Source: Planctomycetota bacterium (GTDB lineage: Bacteria; Planctomycetota; Phycisphaerae; Phycisphaerales; UBA1924). Taken from it: a DNA stretch of 64,000 nt. The position numbers and the translations under genes are program-made. This document shows, piece after piece, positions 18,879 through 27,710 of this stretch. A model generated the notes under the pieces. The model saw nothing but the letters and a program-made list of their open reading frames with translations. It made no database searches and was not told where the DNA came from. How positions within the stretch are numbered: position 1 is the stretch's first letter; each line of letters begins with the position of its first letter. The DNA lies in NCBI GenBank assembly GCA_018242605.1, contig JAFEBP010000001.1, positions 136,118 to 200,117 of the forward strand, given 5' to 3'.

Positions 18879-20860
18879 CACTCTCTGTAAGGCCCATCAC
18901 TCAACAGGAAGGCAAGGTAGCGGTCGCAGACGTCCGTCATCGACTCGGGTACGGTGAGACCGGAGTACACCGGGTAGTTTGAGCGGATGCGTTGCAGGAG
19001 GTCGGGAATCTCATGAGGGTGCGAAAAGGGCAGGCCGCCGAAGGAGACCAGTTCCGGGTGCCCACCTGAGTTGAGGTACAACGCCGGGAGGCCGCAGGAG
19101 AGCGCCTCGATGAGCGCGTTGGAGCAGGGGTCGTTGCGGCTCGCGGTGAGATACACGTCGTGCCGACGCAGTTCCTCTGCCAGCGCGGCGGAGGGCAGTG
19201 GCGCGATCACGCGCGTGTTCTTGAGCGCGGTGGGGCAGTTGCCGACAAAGGTGAACTCGTATCGCTTCGGATCCAGGTTCTCGTCGAGCCACTGATACAC
19301 GGCCGCGCCCTTGCCAGGGTTGGGCGACCACGACGTGGCGACAATGCGGAGGCGTTCCCCCGGAGCACGCGGCGTTGCCGCCCGGTGGAACATCGCCGGG
19401 TCGCAGGCGTTGATGATCAGCGCGGGGCGGGCGGGGCGCAGCCCCAACTGAGCCAGCGCGTGCATGGTGTGCCAGGACTGGATGATGGTGGCGGTCGCAA
19501 AGCGAGCGTTGAAATCAAAGCAACGGCGGTCCGAATCCAGCGACTCGGGCGTGCCGCGGATGAGGCTGATGGGCCCGTCGATCCGGTGCAGCACGCGGCA
19601 GGAGCCTGGCTCCACCATGGACTCGAACTTGTCGATGTCGAACTGGATGCTGTTGACAATGTGGGCGGTGGCGCGTGGTCCTTCGCCGTTCTGCGTGCAG
19701 GTAATGCCGCGGCGCTGGGCCTGGGCCATCAGCGCCATCATGAACTGGTTGCCGCCGCCCCAGGGCGGTGGCGTGAATTTGTTCCAGAACGAAACGACCG
19801 GCGTGGCGGTCGGGCGTGCGGGCACTTTCACACGCGAGCGGCTGACGCTGACGGGCAGCGCGCGATACACATGCGCCAGGTGTTGACGCACCGACTCCAC
19901 GCTATGACGGGCCGCGACGATGGCCCGGTGGGCCGGGGCGTAACGGCGCAACGAACGATGTCTGATGTCGTCGCGAATCTTCTCAACCGCCTCCGCCGCG
20001 TCGCTGAACAGGCACTCGTTGCAGAGAACATCGGGGGCGTGGCCGACGGGCGTAGAGAGCGTCGCGATGCCCGCCGCGGCGGATTCGAGCACGGCCCGGG
20101 GCCCTCCCTCGCTGCGGCTGGTGATGAGGCACAGATCCGCCAGCCCGTACAACTGCGCGATCTGGCCCGAATCCAGAATATTCCGCGGGTAGTCGTCGCG
20201 GGGTGTTTCCTCGCCGACGAATACGTAGGGAATGTTCTTGGCTTCCAGTCGGGCACGCATCCAGTGGCGGCGAGGACCGGCGAGCAGTGCGACCACCGGC
20301 TCACCAAGTCGCCGGAGTTCAGCGAGGATCGTGACGAACAAGTCCGGTCCCTTGACGAGCTTGGGTTGGTACTCCTTCGGCGTGCCGGTGAAGCTCTGTG
20401 TGTCGCGGTGGAAGTTCGCGATGACGTACATGCCCGCGGGTATCCGGCGGCGTGCCGAAGCGGTGAGAGGCGAGTCTTGACCGGGAGATGAGAAGAGCGC
20501 GGAGTCCACCGCGTACGGCGCGTACGCGACCGGGGCGCGAATCGTACGGAGTTTCTCCAGCGCGGACCGGGATTGGGCGATCCACATCGTGACGCGGTTG
20601 AACGCGGAAAGGAAGTCGGGTTCGCCCATGCAGCGGGCCGGGTCGCCGGTCATGTGGCAGACGACCGGCTTGCCGTCAATCTCAGAGAATGGGATCTCGG
20701 CGAGCGGGCGCCACCAGCACGCGTGGATAATCGCCGCGTCGCGGGGGTGATCGACCCGTGGGGCGAGTGCATCGAGCGCTTGCAGCGTCAGGCGGCGATC
20801 CTCGTCCACCGCCCAGCCGGCTCCATCGCCGTCGCAGAGATAGAAGGGTCGATCGGTCAT
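18878..20860 (-). CDS. Two-domain (tandem GT-B) glycosyltransferase
   Basis: 660 residues with two complete GT-B-like units. Unit 1 spans about residues 1-345, with VIANFHRDTQSF, VVALLAGPRRHW and the donor motif SEGGPRAVLESAAAG. Unit 2 spans about 360-655, with WGGGNQFMMALM, IVATSWSPNPGKG, FVGNCP, and DPCSNALIEALSCGLPALY. Both carry the E-x7-E-type donor-site pattern, so both may be active. Such fusions usually add two sugars in turn or alternate linkages. It overlaps the upstream methyltransferase gene by 4 bp (ATGA) and the downstream glycosyltransferase by 1-4 bp, showing a translationally coupled operon. Confidence 0.85.
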   Translation of the reverse strand: MTDRPFYLCDGDGAGWAVDEDRRLTLQALDALAPRVDHPRDAAIIHACWWRPLAEIPFSEIDGKPVVCHMTGDPARCMGEPDFLSAFNRVTMWIAQSRSALEKLRTIRAPVAYAPYAVDSALFSSPGQDSPLTASARRRIPAGMYVIANFHRDTQSFTGTPKEYQPKLVKGPDLFVTILAELRRLGEPVVALLAGPRRHWMRARLEAKNIPYVFVGEETPRDDYPRNILDSGQIAQLYGLADLCLITSRSEGGPRAVLESAAAGIATLSTPVGHAPDVLCNECLFSDAAEAVEKIRDDIRHRSLRRYAPAHRAIVAARHSVESVRQHLAHVYRALPVSVSRSRVKVPARPTATPVVSFWNKFTPPPWGGGNQFMMALMAQAQRRGITCTQNGEGPRATAHIVNSIQFDIDKFESMVEPGSCRVLHRIDGPISLIRGTPESLDSDRRCFDFNARFATATIIQSWHTMHALAQLGLRPARPALIINACDPAMFHRAATPRAPGERLRIVATSWSPNPGKGAAVYQWLDENLDPKRYEFTFVGNCPTALKNTRVIAPLPSAALAEELRRHDVYLTASRNDPCSNALIEALSCGLPALYLNSGGHPELVSFGGLPFSHPHEIPDLLQRIRSNYPVYSGLTVPESMTDVCDRYLAFLLSDGPYRE

Positions 20861-22161
20861 GCCTTGGTGGCTCGAACTCCGTACCCCGTGGTGAAACTGC
20901 TCATGTACTCGTGCATGCTGTCACGGTTGGCGCGTTCCCACGCCAGAGCCTGCTCTCGGGCGGTCTGAACAAACGGGAGCAGCATGCCCAGTGTCTTCTC
21001 GGGCAGTCCGGCGGTGTCGCTCATGTGCTTGGCCCAGCCGCGGAACAACTCCGCGGCGACCGACGGGAGAGACCCTTGCGCCTCGATCGACACGTCAGCG
21101 AATCCAGCTGCATGCAGAGACGAGTTCCACCAGTGCGCCGTGTACCGACCGACGTCGATCGGATCCGGATGAACGCGGAAGAGGAACGGGGCGGTGGCGA
21201 GCAGCAAGCCGCCCTGACGCAGCAGGCGCGAGGCCTCGCGGAGCGCCGCGAGCGGGTCGGGTAGATGCTCGACAACCTCCGCGAGGATGACAACGTCGGC
21301 GGATGAGGAGTCCAGCGGGATGTTCGATGCGTCCGCGAGCACGTCCGGCCTCGCCGCGGGGCTTGAGTTCACGCACGTGGTGCGGACATCAAAGCGGGAG
21401 AGATCGAACCGGCCTCGTTTGCGGCCGTTCATGCCGCCAACGTCGATCACGCGAGCACCTGGGGGCAAAGCCGCCGCGCAACGCTCGAAGAACTCGTCGA
21501 CGAAATAGCGGCGGATCGAGTAGTGCAGGTCGTGGCTGTGCGATGGGGTGATCGATTCGGCGAGCCGATCCGGCTGAATAGGTTCGTGGGTCCGTTGCAG
21601 GATGGCACGCGCGGCCAGTTGCCTGCCCGCCCCGATCTGCGGCCCGGTCTCCGACCACAGGACAATCGTGCCGGGGAAGAGAGCCGCGACGCCTTCGGGG
21701 CTCTTGAAGTCCCATAGGTCCGCGCCGCGCCGGCCGTACTCGACGGGGACTTCGATCGCGATCCGGCCGCCCGGCTTGAGCACGCGGAGCATCTCCCTCG
21801 CCGCGGCGTGAGGGTCCAGCGCGTGCTCCAGGCAGTGCGAGGCGTAGACGATGTCGAACGCGGCGGGCGCAAAGTCCAGGCGGTGCATGTCCATCACGCG
21901 CACCCTGGGGTCCGCGGCGTGCAGGTCGATCCCGATGGAGTCGGTGAATCCGGCGCGTGCGAGGTAGTCCAGTTCGCGGCCGTTGCGGCAGCCGACGCAC
22001 AGCACGCGGGGCGGGGGCTGGATCGCGGCAAACGCGGCCAATCGAGAGATGAGGTACACGGCCCGATCGCCGGGGTCGTGGTCCTTGAGCGCGAGGCTGC
22101 GGTCCAACTGCAGCCTGCGGTATTCTTCGGCGGTGAGTTGCGGAGGCTCTTGGATCATCAT
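20857..22161 (-). CDS. Tandem class I SAM methyltransferase fusion
   Basis: 434 residues holding two methyltransferase folds. Domain 1 has RVLCVGCRNGRELDYLA (SAM loop) and FDIVYASHCLEHALDP, then EMLRVLKPGGRIAIE. Domain 2, from about residue 220, has RVIDVGGMNGRKRG, ADVVILAEVVEHLPDP and SRLLRQGGLLLAT. In domain 2 the SAM loop is weaker, so it may bind acceptor rather than catalyse. The start uses one of two adjacent ATGs; a TTG at 22218 would overlap the upstream gene. Position between other methyltransferase and glycosyltransferase genes suggests methylation of a surface glycan. Confidence 0.85.
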   Translation of the reverse strand: MMIQEPPQLTAEEYRRLQLDRSLALKDHDPGDRAVYLISRLAAFAAIQPPPRVLCVGCRNGRELDYLARAGFTDSIGIDLHAADPRVRVMDMHRLDFAPAAFDIVYASHCLEHALDPHAAAREMLRVLKPGGRIAIEVPVEYGRRGADLWDFKSPEGVAALFPGTIVLWSETGPQIGAGRQLAARAILQRTHEPIQPDRLAESITPSHSHDLHYSIRRYFVDEFFERCAAALPPGARVIDVGGMNGRKRGRFDLSRFDVRTTCVNSSPAARPDVLADASNIPLDSSSADVVILAEVVEHLPDPLAALREASRLLRQGGLLLATAPFLFRVHPDPIDVGRYTAHWWNSSLHAAGFADVSIEAQGSLPSVAAELFRGWAKHMSDTAGLPEKTLGMLLPFVQTAREQALAWERANRDSMHEYMSSFTTGYGVRATKA

Positions 22162-22189
22162 GTTCGTTCCGGGCGTACGTGCGGAAGAG

Positions 22190-22990
22190 TCAGCAGGCGT
22201 TCGTGTTGTTCGCGACAACCCGGTACTCGCCCCAAGAAGTTTCCAGATGCGTCACTTCGAGCCCCGCCTCTGCCAGTTCTGCCAGCAGTTGCTCGCGCGT
22301 GTGCTCGGTTTCGTGCGTGGGGTCGCATCGCCATTCAACGCCGAGTTCCTTCTTCCAGGCTACTCGCCAGTCACGCTCGAACGCGGGCACGCGGATCAGG
22401 AATCTTCGGGGCTTGTACCACGAGGCCCACTGCGCCAGGCGACGCGGGCGATCGGCGATGTGCTCGAGCACGTTGCTCAGGATGACGGTGTCGAAGGACT
22501 CGGGGATACGCAGCGTGGTGATGTCGCCGAAGACGAAGCGTGGTGCGGGTTCCACGCCCGCGCACAGAGACTGGGCCTTGGAAACGTTCGACGCCGACCA
22601 CTCGATCCCCGTGATTCGGGCCCCGGCGGTTGCGAGCGAAAACGCCAGCGCGCCCACGCCGCTGCCCAGGTCGATGATGCGTTCGCCTAGTGAGGCGTGC
22701 GAGACGAAGAAGTCGTGATAGCCGATCAGCCGGTGCTTGGGGTGCAGTCCGTTGTTGGCCCGTGTCGCCGATTCCCCGTGCATGAAGTAGCACGCGGAAT
22801 CAAGCTCCATCAGGAAGCGGGCTTGCTCGCACGGCGGCAACCGTTTCGCGAAACCGTGAAGGCTGCGCTTCCAGGCTTCCACCGCCACGTCCAGGGGGGC
22901 GTGGAGGAGCGCGGCGTCCCACCGCACCGGCGGGGCAGGGGCGTCGGCCGGTGCGTGAGTTCCCTTGGGGGCGGCGGTTGAGGTTGGCAC
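22190..22990 (-). CDS. Class I SAM-dependent methyltransferase
   Basis: About 266 residues from a likely GTG start; the frame stays open to 23083, so the exact start is uncertain. The C-terminal 180 residues contain RIIDLGSGVGALAFSLA (SAM loop), ITGIEWS, FGDITTLR, and VILSNVLEHIADRPRRL, a standard class I methyltransferase order. The N-terminal part has a CYFMHGES segment that could form a lid. It is the first gene of the glycan operon in transcription order, 28 bp before the tandem methyltransferase. The substrate is likely a sugar or lipid-linked glycan by context only. Confidence 0.82.
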   Translation of the reverse strand: MPTSTAAPKGTHAPADAPAPPVRWDAALLHAPLDVAVEAWKRSLHGFAKRLPPCEQARFLMELDSACYFMHGESATRANNGLHPKHRLIGYHDFFVSHASLGERIIDLGSGVGALAFSLATAGARITGIEWSASNVSKAQSLCAGVEPAPRFVFGDITTLRIPESFDTVILSNVLEHIADRPRRLAQWASWYKPRRFLIRVPAFERDWRVAWKKELGVEWRCDPTHETEHTREQLLAELAEAGLEVTHLETSWGEYRVVANNTNAC

Positions 22991-23113
22991 GCCGAGGATA
23001 TCGGCGGGTGGGCGCCGTGGTGCTTGATATTGGGGTGGACGCGCGGGGTGGGCGCCGCTTGGGCGTTCAGCGCATACTCCCAAGATGGGGGAATCGCCCC
23101 GTCTACGCCGACA

Positions 23114-24523
23114 TTACTTGCCGGCTTCGGCTGCGGGCTTGCCGGTGGGCAGCGTTCCCACAGTGGCGATCCACAACTGGCTCGAGGGCTTCTCTTCGCC
23201 CGCGACCTTTGGGCCGCGCTGACTGGTCCACATCATGGTGTCGCCGCCTTTGGTGAAGACGGGCAGAACGTCAGCGCCGGTGGCGTTGGTGATTCGCGTG
23301 TAGAGCAGGTTGGGGATATCGGCGTGCGAAGTGTTGGCTTTCTTCGCGGCGGCTTTGGCGGAGGCCATCGCGGCTTCGTCCAGACGCACGGCAAAGATCT
23401 CGTAGTTGGCGTGGCTCACCTGGCTCGTGCCGTACACGATGTACGCGCCCGACGGATGCCAGTAGGGCGCCCAGTTGACGCTCTTGTTGTCGGTCAACTG
23501 GTATTCAAAGTCGATGCCCACGGGCACCCCGTCTTCAAACTTCAAGTCGGCGACGTAGATCTGGAGCAGGTCGTTGCCTTCACGGTCGGACCTGTAGCAG
23601 ATGCGTTTGCCATCGGGAGAGAAGAACGGTCCGCCGTCGTAACCGGGGGCGACGACGATGGGGTGGTGCTTTTTGGTTTGGGTGTCGTAAATGTAGATGT
23701 TGGCGTCGGGGCGCTCGCCCTCTTTGGTGTCCTCGACGTGGGCGTAGAGGATGAAGCGGCCGTCGGGGGAGACGGAGCACTCGGCGTCGTAGTTGGGGCG
23801 GGTGAAGATCGGGGTGGCGGCGCCCTCGTTGGGGGCGAGCTCTTCGATCTGTTTGAGGTCGAGGTTGAGCAGTTCCAGACGCGTGGCGAGCTCGGCGCGA
23901 CGGGGGGACATTCCGGCCGGCACAGCGTTGGCGCCGTCGAGCTTGGCGCGCAGGCCGGCGATTTCCTGGCGAAGCACTCCGATCGCCGCGGCCGATGAAT
24001 CGGCGTCCTTGCCCGATTCGGTCTGGATGCTGAGCATCTGGATGACCGAGCGGCGGCAGACCTCCATCTCGTTGGGGAACATCCAGACGTACTTGCGGGT
24101 GCCGACTTGGAAGCCGGATTTCTTTTCGTCGGCGGGAGTCTTGAGGGTGGAACCGAAGATCACAGATCCGGGGAGCGACGGATCGAACCAGCCGCAAGTG
24201 TTCGCCGAGTTGTCGGGGCTCACGCGGATCGGCTTTTCGATGCCGGTGATCCGTCCGCCTTCGTTGCGGGTGAGGCGGGCGACGAACATGGAGTAGAACG
24301 GCTCTGGCTCCTTGCCCGGTTCCGGCACGGCGGTCGCCTGAAAGATGATCCAGCCGTCGTTGGGGCTGAAGTACGCCTCGCCGGCCTTCGTGAACTGGTC
24401 GCGCGAGGTGAGTTGGACGTGGTTGGTGAGGTAGGGCGCTTCGAGCGTTTTCCAGTCCAGCGGCGCTTCGGACGGCGGGGCTGGAGGCTGCGCGAGGGCG
24501 ACGGCGAGTGCGAGGACGGGCAT
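23114..24523 (-). CDS. Exported PD40/TolB-like beta-propeller protein
   Basis: 469 residues with a short N-terminal hydrophobic signal ending near LAQ. Several PD40 repeats are visible, each with the SPDG-type turn: EAYFSPNDGWIIF, ECSVSPDGRFILY, GPFFSPDGKRICY and WAPYWHPSGAYIVY. They suggest a six- or seven-bladed propeller as in TolB. Between blades 2 and 3, about residues 170-230, lies a helical insertion that looks coiled-coil. No peptidase domain follows the propeller, so it is probably a binding protein. No tol genes are nearby. Confidence 0.82.
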   Translation of the reverse strand: MPVLALAVALAQPPAPPSEAPLDWKTLEAPYLTNHVQLTSRDQFTKAGEAYFSPNDGWIIFQATAVPEPGKEPEPFYSMFVARLTRNEGGRITGIEKPIRVSPDNSANTCGWFDPSLPGSVIFGSTLKTPADEKKSGFQVGTRKYVWMFPNEMEVCRRSVIQMLSIQTESGKDADSSAAAIGVLRQEIAGLRAKLDGANAVPAGMSPRRAELATRLELLNLDLKQIEELAPNEGAATPIFTRPNYDAECSVSPDGRFILYAHVEDTKEGERPDANIYIYDTQTKKHHPIVVAPGYDGGPFFSPDGKRICYRSDREGNDLLQIYVADLKFEDGVPVGIDFEYQLTDNKSVNWAPYWHPSGAYIVYGTSQVSHANYEIFAVRLDEAAMASAKAAAKKANTSHADIPNLLYTRITNATGADVLPVFTKGGDTMMWTSQRGPKVAGEEKPSSQLWIATVGTLPTGKPAAEAGK

Positions 24524-24574
24524 GTCCGATTATTGGGGGGGCGGCTGTGGCAGGATCGGCGGCGGGTGGGTGTT

Positions 24575-26032
24575 TTACGCCGCGAGCCGGCGTGCGCCGT
24601 CCGCTTGCTGCACGGCCAGAGCGAGGACAGGGATCTCGGTCTCGCCGTCTCCGGGCTGGAGTTGGGCGCGCACGGAGTCGAACTGCGCCTGGCGGCGCTC
24701 GAAGGCGTCGGCGATCATGGGGTCAAAGTGCGAGCCGCGGTTTTCAGCGATGATCTGGCGGGCCTGCTCGTGCGTCATGGCCTCCTTGTAGACGCGCTTG
24801 CTCGTGAGCGCGTCGTACATGTCGGCGAGCGCGACGATGCGGGCGCACAAAGGAATCTGCTCGCCGCTGATGCGGCTGGGGTAGCCGCTGCCGTCGTACT
24901 TCTCGTGGTGGCAGAGGGCCACCTGGATGCTCATGTTGAGCAGGTCGTCGTCGCCCACGCGCTGGCGGATGGCGATCAGGGTGTCGGCGCCGATGGTGGT
25001 GTGGGTCTCCATCTGGCGGCGTTCCTCGGGGGTGAGGCGGCCGGGCTTGAGGAGGATGGCGTCGGGGATGCCGACCTTTCCGATGTCGTGCATGCTCGCG
25101 GCGAGCTTGAGACGTTCGATCCAGGCGCGGTCGATCTCGTGGTGGGAACCCAGAAGCTCCAGGCTCAGGAGTTCGCAGTAACGGCAGATGCGTTCCAGAT
25201 GCTTGCCGGTGTCGGTGTCGCGGTAGTCGGCGAGCTTGGCCAGGCCGAAAATGAGGCCGTTGCGGATCGACAGGCCGCGGCGAGTGCGGCGATCGACCTC
25301 GGCCTCGAGCCTGTCCACGAGCCGGGTCAGGATGGTGTCGTAGCGGCGGACCAGGGCGACGGAGCCGAGCACGGTGATGCCCAGCAGGATCACTCCGCCC
25401 GCGCTGCACCAGAGGAGGGTGAGGCGGGCGAAGCGGGATTCCGCCGCGGCGAGGGCGGCGATTGGCTGGTACGCGATGATCTTGGACTGTGTCCGGGCGT
25501 TGGCGAGCACCGCGATCGTGGCGGGGGCGCCGAAAATGGTGGATTCGCCCGTGACCACGGTCCCGGGGTTCAGGTCCGCGAGCGCGATGGGTTCGCGTCC
25601 CGGAAGAAGGGTGACGGTAATCGACTCGACGCATTGGTGCGAGAGTGCGGTCCCGGCGGCTCGACCCTCCGAATGACAGAGAACCTCTCCGTTCTTGGCG
25701 ACGATCGCGACAGACGTTGACCCGGGGAGGCGAAAGTCTTCGACGAGCTTCTGTGCCGAGGCCCATGCGGGGCTGCCGGGGTCGAGCGGTCCCTCGGGCA
25801 GTTCGCTCAGTGCCAGCGACAGGTGCGTCACGGCGCGGCTGGCTTCATCCACGACGCGTTCGTGCATGCGCGACGCCAGGCCGAGCTGCGCGATGCTGAC
25901 GGTGGCCCACCAGCCCAATCCGATGACCCCGGCTTGCAGGATCACCATCGCCGCGATGAGGCTGGAGCGGCTTCGGAGCCGGAATGGGCGCGGGTATTTG
26001 GTTTCGCGGGCGGACACTTCTGTAGGAAACAT
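24575..26032 (-). CDS. Membrane HD-GYP cyclic-di-GMP phosphodiesterase with extracytoplasmic sensor
   Basis: 485 residues. Two membrane spans (about 25-46 and 205-230) enclose an outer sensor region of about 160 residues. Then comes a short helix and an HD-GYP domain: the conserved DTGKHLERI helix, MHDIGKVGIPDAIL (HD pair), METHTTIG, HHEKYDGSGYP (GYP loop), and ADMYDALTS. All metal and substrate residues expected for hydrolysis of c-di-GMP are present, so activity is likely. The signal sensed is unknown. It would lower c-di-GMP and so favour motility or release over matrix production. Confidence 0.9.
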   Translation of the reverse strand: MFPTEVSARETKYPRPFRLRSRSSLIAAMVILQAGVIGLGWWATVSIAQLGLASRMHERVVDEASRAVTHLSLALSELPEGPLDPGSPAWASAQKLVEDFRLPGSTSVAIVAKNGEVLCHSEGRAAGTALSHQCVESITVTLLPGREPIALADLNPGTVVTGESTIFGAPATIAVLANARTQSKIIAYQPIAALAAAESRFARLTLLWCSAGGVILLGITVLGSVALVRRYDTILTRLVDRLEAEVDRRTRRGLSIRNGLIFGLAKLADYRDTDTGKHLERICRYCELLSLELLGSHHEIDRAWIERLKLAASMHDIGKVGIPDAILLKPGRLTPEERRQMETHTTIGADTLIAIRQRVGDDDLLNMSIQVALCHHEKYDGSGYPSRISGEQIPLCARIVALADMYDALTSKRVYKEAMTHEQARQIIAENRGSHFDPMIADAFERRQAQFDSVRAQLQPGDGETEIPVLALAVQQADGARRLAA

Positions 26033-26125
26033 CGGGCCGACTTGCGTGCTGGTTCATCTCCATCCCCGGTGTGGATTGGTTTGCGGACGCTGTACGGCCG
26101 CGTGTTCCGCCGAGGGGGCCGCGGC

Positions 26126-27199
26126 CTACAACCCGGACAGGGCATCTCGCACGGCACGATCGGCGGCGGCGACGGCGTCGGCCATTGAGGCGGGCGGGAG
26201 CGAGAACCCGCCGAAGGGTTTGGGTGCGCTCGGTCCCTTTTCGCCCGCGCGGATCGGGAAGTTCGCGGATTCGCTGTCGGCGAGCATGAGTTCCACCTCG
26301 GCGGAGAGTAGGTAATCGGCGAGGACGCGAGCATGCGAAGGATTGGGACCGCCCTTGATGAGCGCGACGGTATTGGGGATGAGCAGCGGGCCGGCGCTGG
26401 GAAGTTCGCCCGCCGGGGCGGGCGCAGCATCCGGCGACTCGTAGACGAACGCGACCGGCTTCTTGGCCTCGGGCTGACTCGCGGCGATCGCGTCGTCTGT
26501 GTCCGTGAGGCCGACCTCAATCTCTCCCAAGGAGAGTGCCGAGACGACCGCGCTGTTCCCGTCGTACAGCCGCAGGCCGTTAGCTCGCATTGCTTTGAGC
26601 CAGTCCCGGAGGGCCTCTTCGCCGGCGTTGGAGGCGATCGCGGCCATCTGCATGCGGGTAGTCCCGAACTGCGGGCGGGCCATGCCGACGAGGCCCTTGT
26701 AGCGGGCATCGGTGAGATCGCGCAGGCGGGTCGGGGGTTGCTTGATCCGGTTGGTGTTGTACGCGATGACGCGGGCGCGAACGGCGTGGCCGTGCCAGAG
26801 TTGATTGGGGTCGCGGAAGTTGGCAGGCCAGCCGGTCGGGAAATCCGCCGCGGCGGCGGGGATGAAGGGCTCGAGCAGCCCTTCGCGAGCGAGGAGGACG
26901 GTGCCGAGGGCCTCGTTGGACCACCAGACGTCGGCGCGGGGCGCAGCGCGTTCGGCGAAGAGACGTTCGATCAAGCCGGTCGTTTTGGTGGCTTCTGTGT
27001 CGCCGACGATCCGGACGCGGATGTGCGTGTTCGTCTGGAACCGTTCGATGATCGGAGCTGTGATAAAGGAGTCACTGCTGGTGTAGAGCACCACCTCCGG
27101 TTGGCTGGGTTGGCGAGAGCAGCAGGTGAGCATCAGGAACATGAAGAGCGCGAGGGACCGGGGCAGGGCCGCCGGGGGGTTCTTCATGAGTTGGATCAT
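26126..27199 (-). CDS. Orphan periplasmic binding lipoprotein (iron/thiamine/polyamine-type solute binding)
   Basis: 357 residues. A lipoprotein signal ends in LMLTCC near residue 27. The mature part follows the type 2 periplasmic-binding fold of ferric-iron binding (FbpA-like) proteins: VVLYTSSDSFITAPIIERF at the start, a DVWWSNEALGTVLLAREG loop, ARVIAYNTN and LTDARYKGLVGMARP, then TDTDDAI. A frame continues upstream to 27586 but crosses the repeat array and looks non-coding. No permease or ATPase gene is adjacent, so the transport partner must lie elsewhere. It may bind a metal complex or an organic ligand. Confidence 0.8.
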   Translation of the reverse strand: MIQLMKNPPAALPRSLALFMFLMLTCCSRQPSQPEVVLYTSSDSFITAPIIERFQTNTHIRVRIVGDTEATKTTGLIERLFAERAAPRADVWWSNEALGTVLLAREGLLEPFIPAAAADFPTGWPANFRDPNQLWHGHAVRARVIAYNTNRIKQPPTRLRDLTDARYKGLVGMARPQFGTTRMQMAAIASNAGEEALRDWLKAMRANGLRLYDGNSAVVSALSLGEIEVGLTDTDDAIAASQPEAKKPVAFVYESPDAAPAPAGELPSAGPLLIPNTVALIKGGPNPSHARVLADYLLSAEVELMLADSESANFPIRAGEKGPSAPKPFGGFSLPPASMADAVAAADRAVRDALSGL

Positions 27200-27233
27200 G
27201 GCGGATTGTTGCGGCAGCCGCAGGATCGGGTGT

Positions 27234-27248
27234 GCATGAACTTTTGGT
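27234..27248 (+). repeat. Array repeat 1 (GCATGAACTTTTGGT)
   Basis: First of five identical 15-bp cores in the 27.2-27.8 kb intergenic array. It is preceded by CGGG at the position where the later copies carry a purine box, and followed by CG. A potential 26-codon frame starting MNFWS opens at 27236 and stops at 27316. Confidence 0.9.
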
Positions 27249-27274
27249 CGCGCATGGGCGGGGTGCCCGGGAGC

Positions 27275-27290
27275 ATTATCTGGACATTTT
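27275..27290 (+). repeat. Second conserved box in array unit 1 (ATTATCTGGACATTTT)
   Basis: Forty-one bases after the start of core 1 lies a box shared, with small changes, by units 2 (27386-27400) and 4 (27623-27636). The shared pattern is TTATC-T/G-GGAC-A/G-T. It is not recognisable in units 3 and 5. Confidence 0.6.
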
Positions 27291-27342
27291 GGAAGTTTCG
27301 GCCTTGGAAGGCCTGACGGAGCGGGATTGCGGGATGGAGTGC

Positions 27343-27357
27343 GCATGAACTTTTGGT
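27343..27357 (+). repeat. Array repeat 2 (GCATGAACTTTTGGT)
   Basis: Exact copy of the core, 109 bp after copy 1. GGAG lies 5 nt before the embedded ATG. The MNFWS frame that opens here runs 37 codons and stops with the TGA that lies within the ATGA of copy 3. Confidence 0.9.
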
Positions 27358-27452
27358 CGCGTGCACGCTCGGAGTGCTCGGGAGTGTTATCGGGACGTTT
27401 GAGCTGGTCGGGCGGCGGCGGGTCTGAGGGAGTGGGATGGGGGCGAGAGTGC

Positions 27453-27467
27453 GCATGAACTTTTGGT
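27453..27467 (+). repeat. Array repeat 3 (GCATGAACTTTTGGT)
   Basis: Exact copy of the core, 110 bp after copy 2. GAGAG lies 5 nt before the embedded ATG. The MNFWW frame that opens here is only 13 codons, ending at 27496. Unit 3 has no clear second box. Confidence 0.9.
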
Positions 27468-27582
27468 GGTGTGCAGGGATGCGCGGGTGTTTTTGAGGAG
27501 GGAGTGGCGAGGCAGCTTTTCCATATCAGGCACCGTCGGGCTTGAGAGGTGACTGTGCGGGCGGATGGCGACGCTGAGATGC

Positions 27583-27597
27583 GCATGAACTTTTGGT
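27583..27597 (+). repeat. Array repeat 4 (GCATGAACTTTTGGT)
   Basis: Exact copy of the core, 130 bp after copy 3. GAGA lies 5 nt before the embedded ATG. The MNFWW frame runs 43 codons and stops at the TGA overlapping the ATG of copy 5. The second box is at 27623-27636. Confidence 0.9.
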
Positions 27598-27710
27598 GGA
27601 GTGTCGCGTTGCGAGGTCATGCGTTATCTGGACATCTCGTGCGGGGGATTGGCGCGGGGATCGATGAAAGTCCCGGAGGTAGCTCTGTTTGGGTGAGGGG
27701 TGCGAGGTAC

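Noticed and set aside
26126..27586. Longer version of the binding-lipoprotein gene reaching 27586
   Set aside because: The extra N-terminal residues cross the repeat array, are Pro/Arg/His-rich, and would bury the lipoprotein signal. The start at 27199 restores it.
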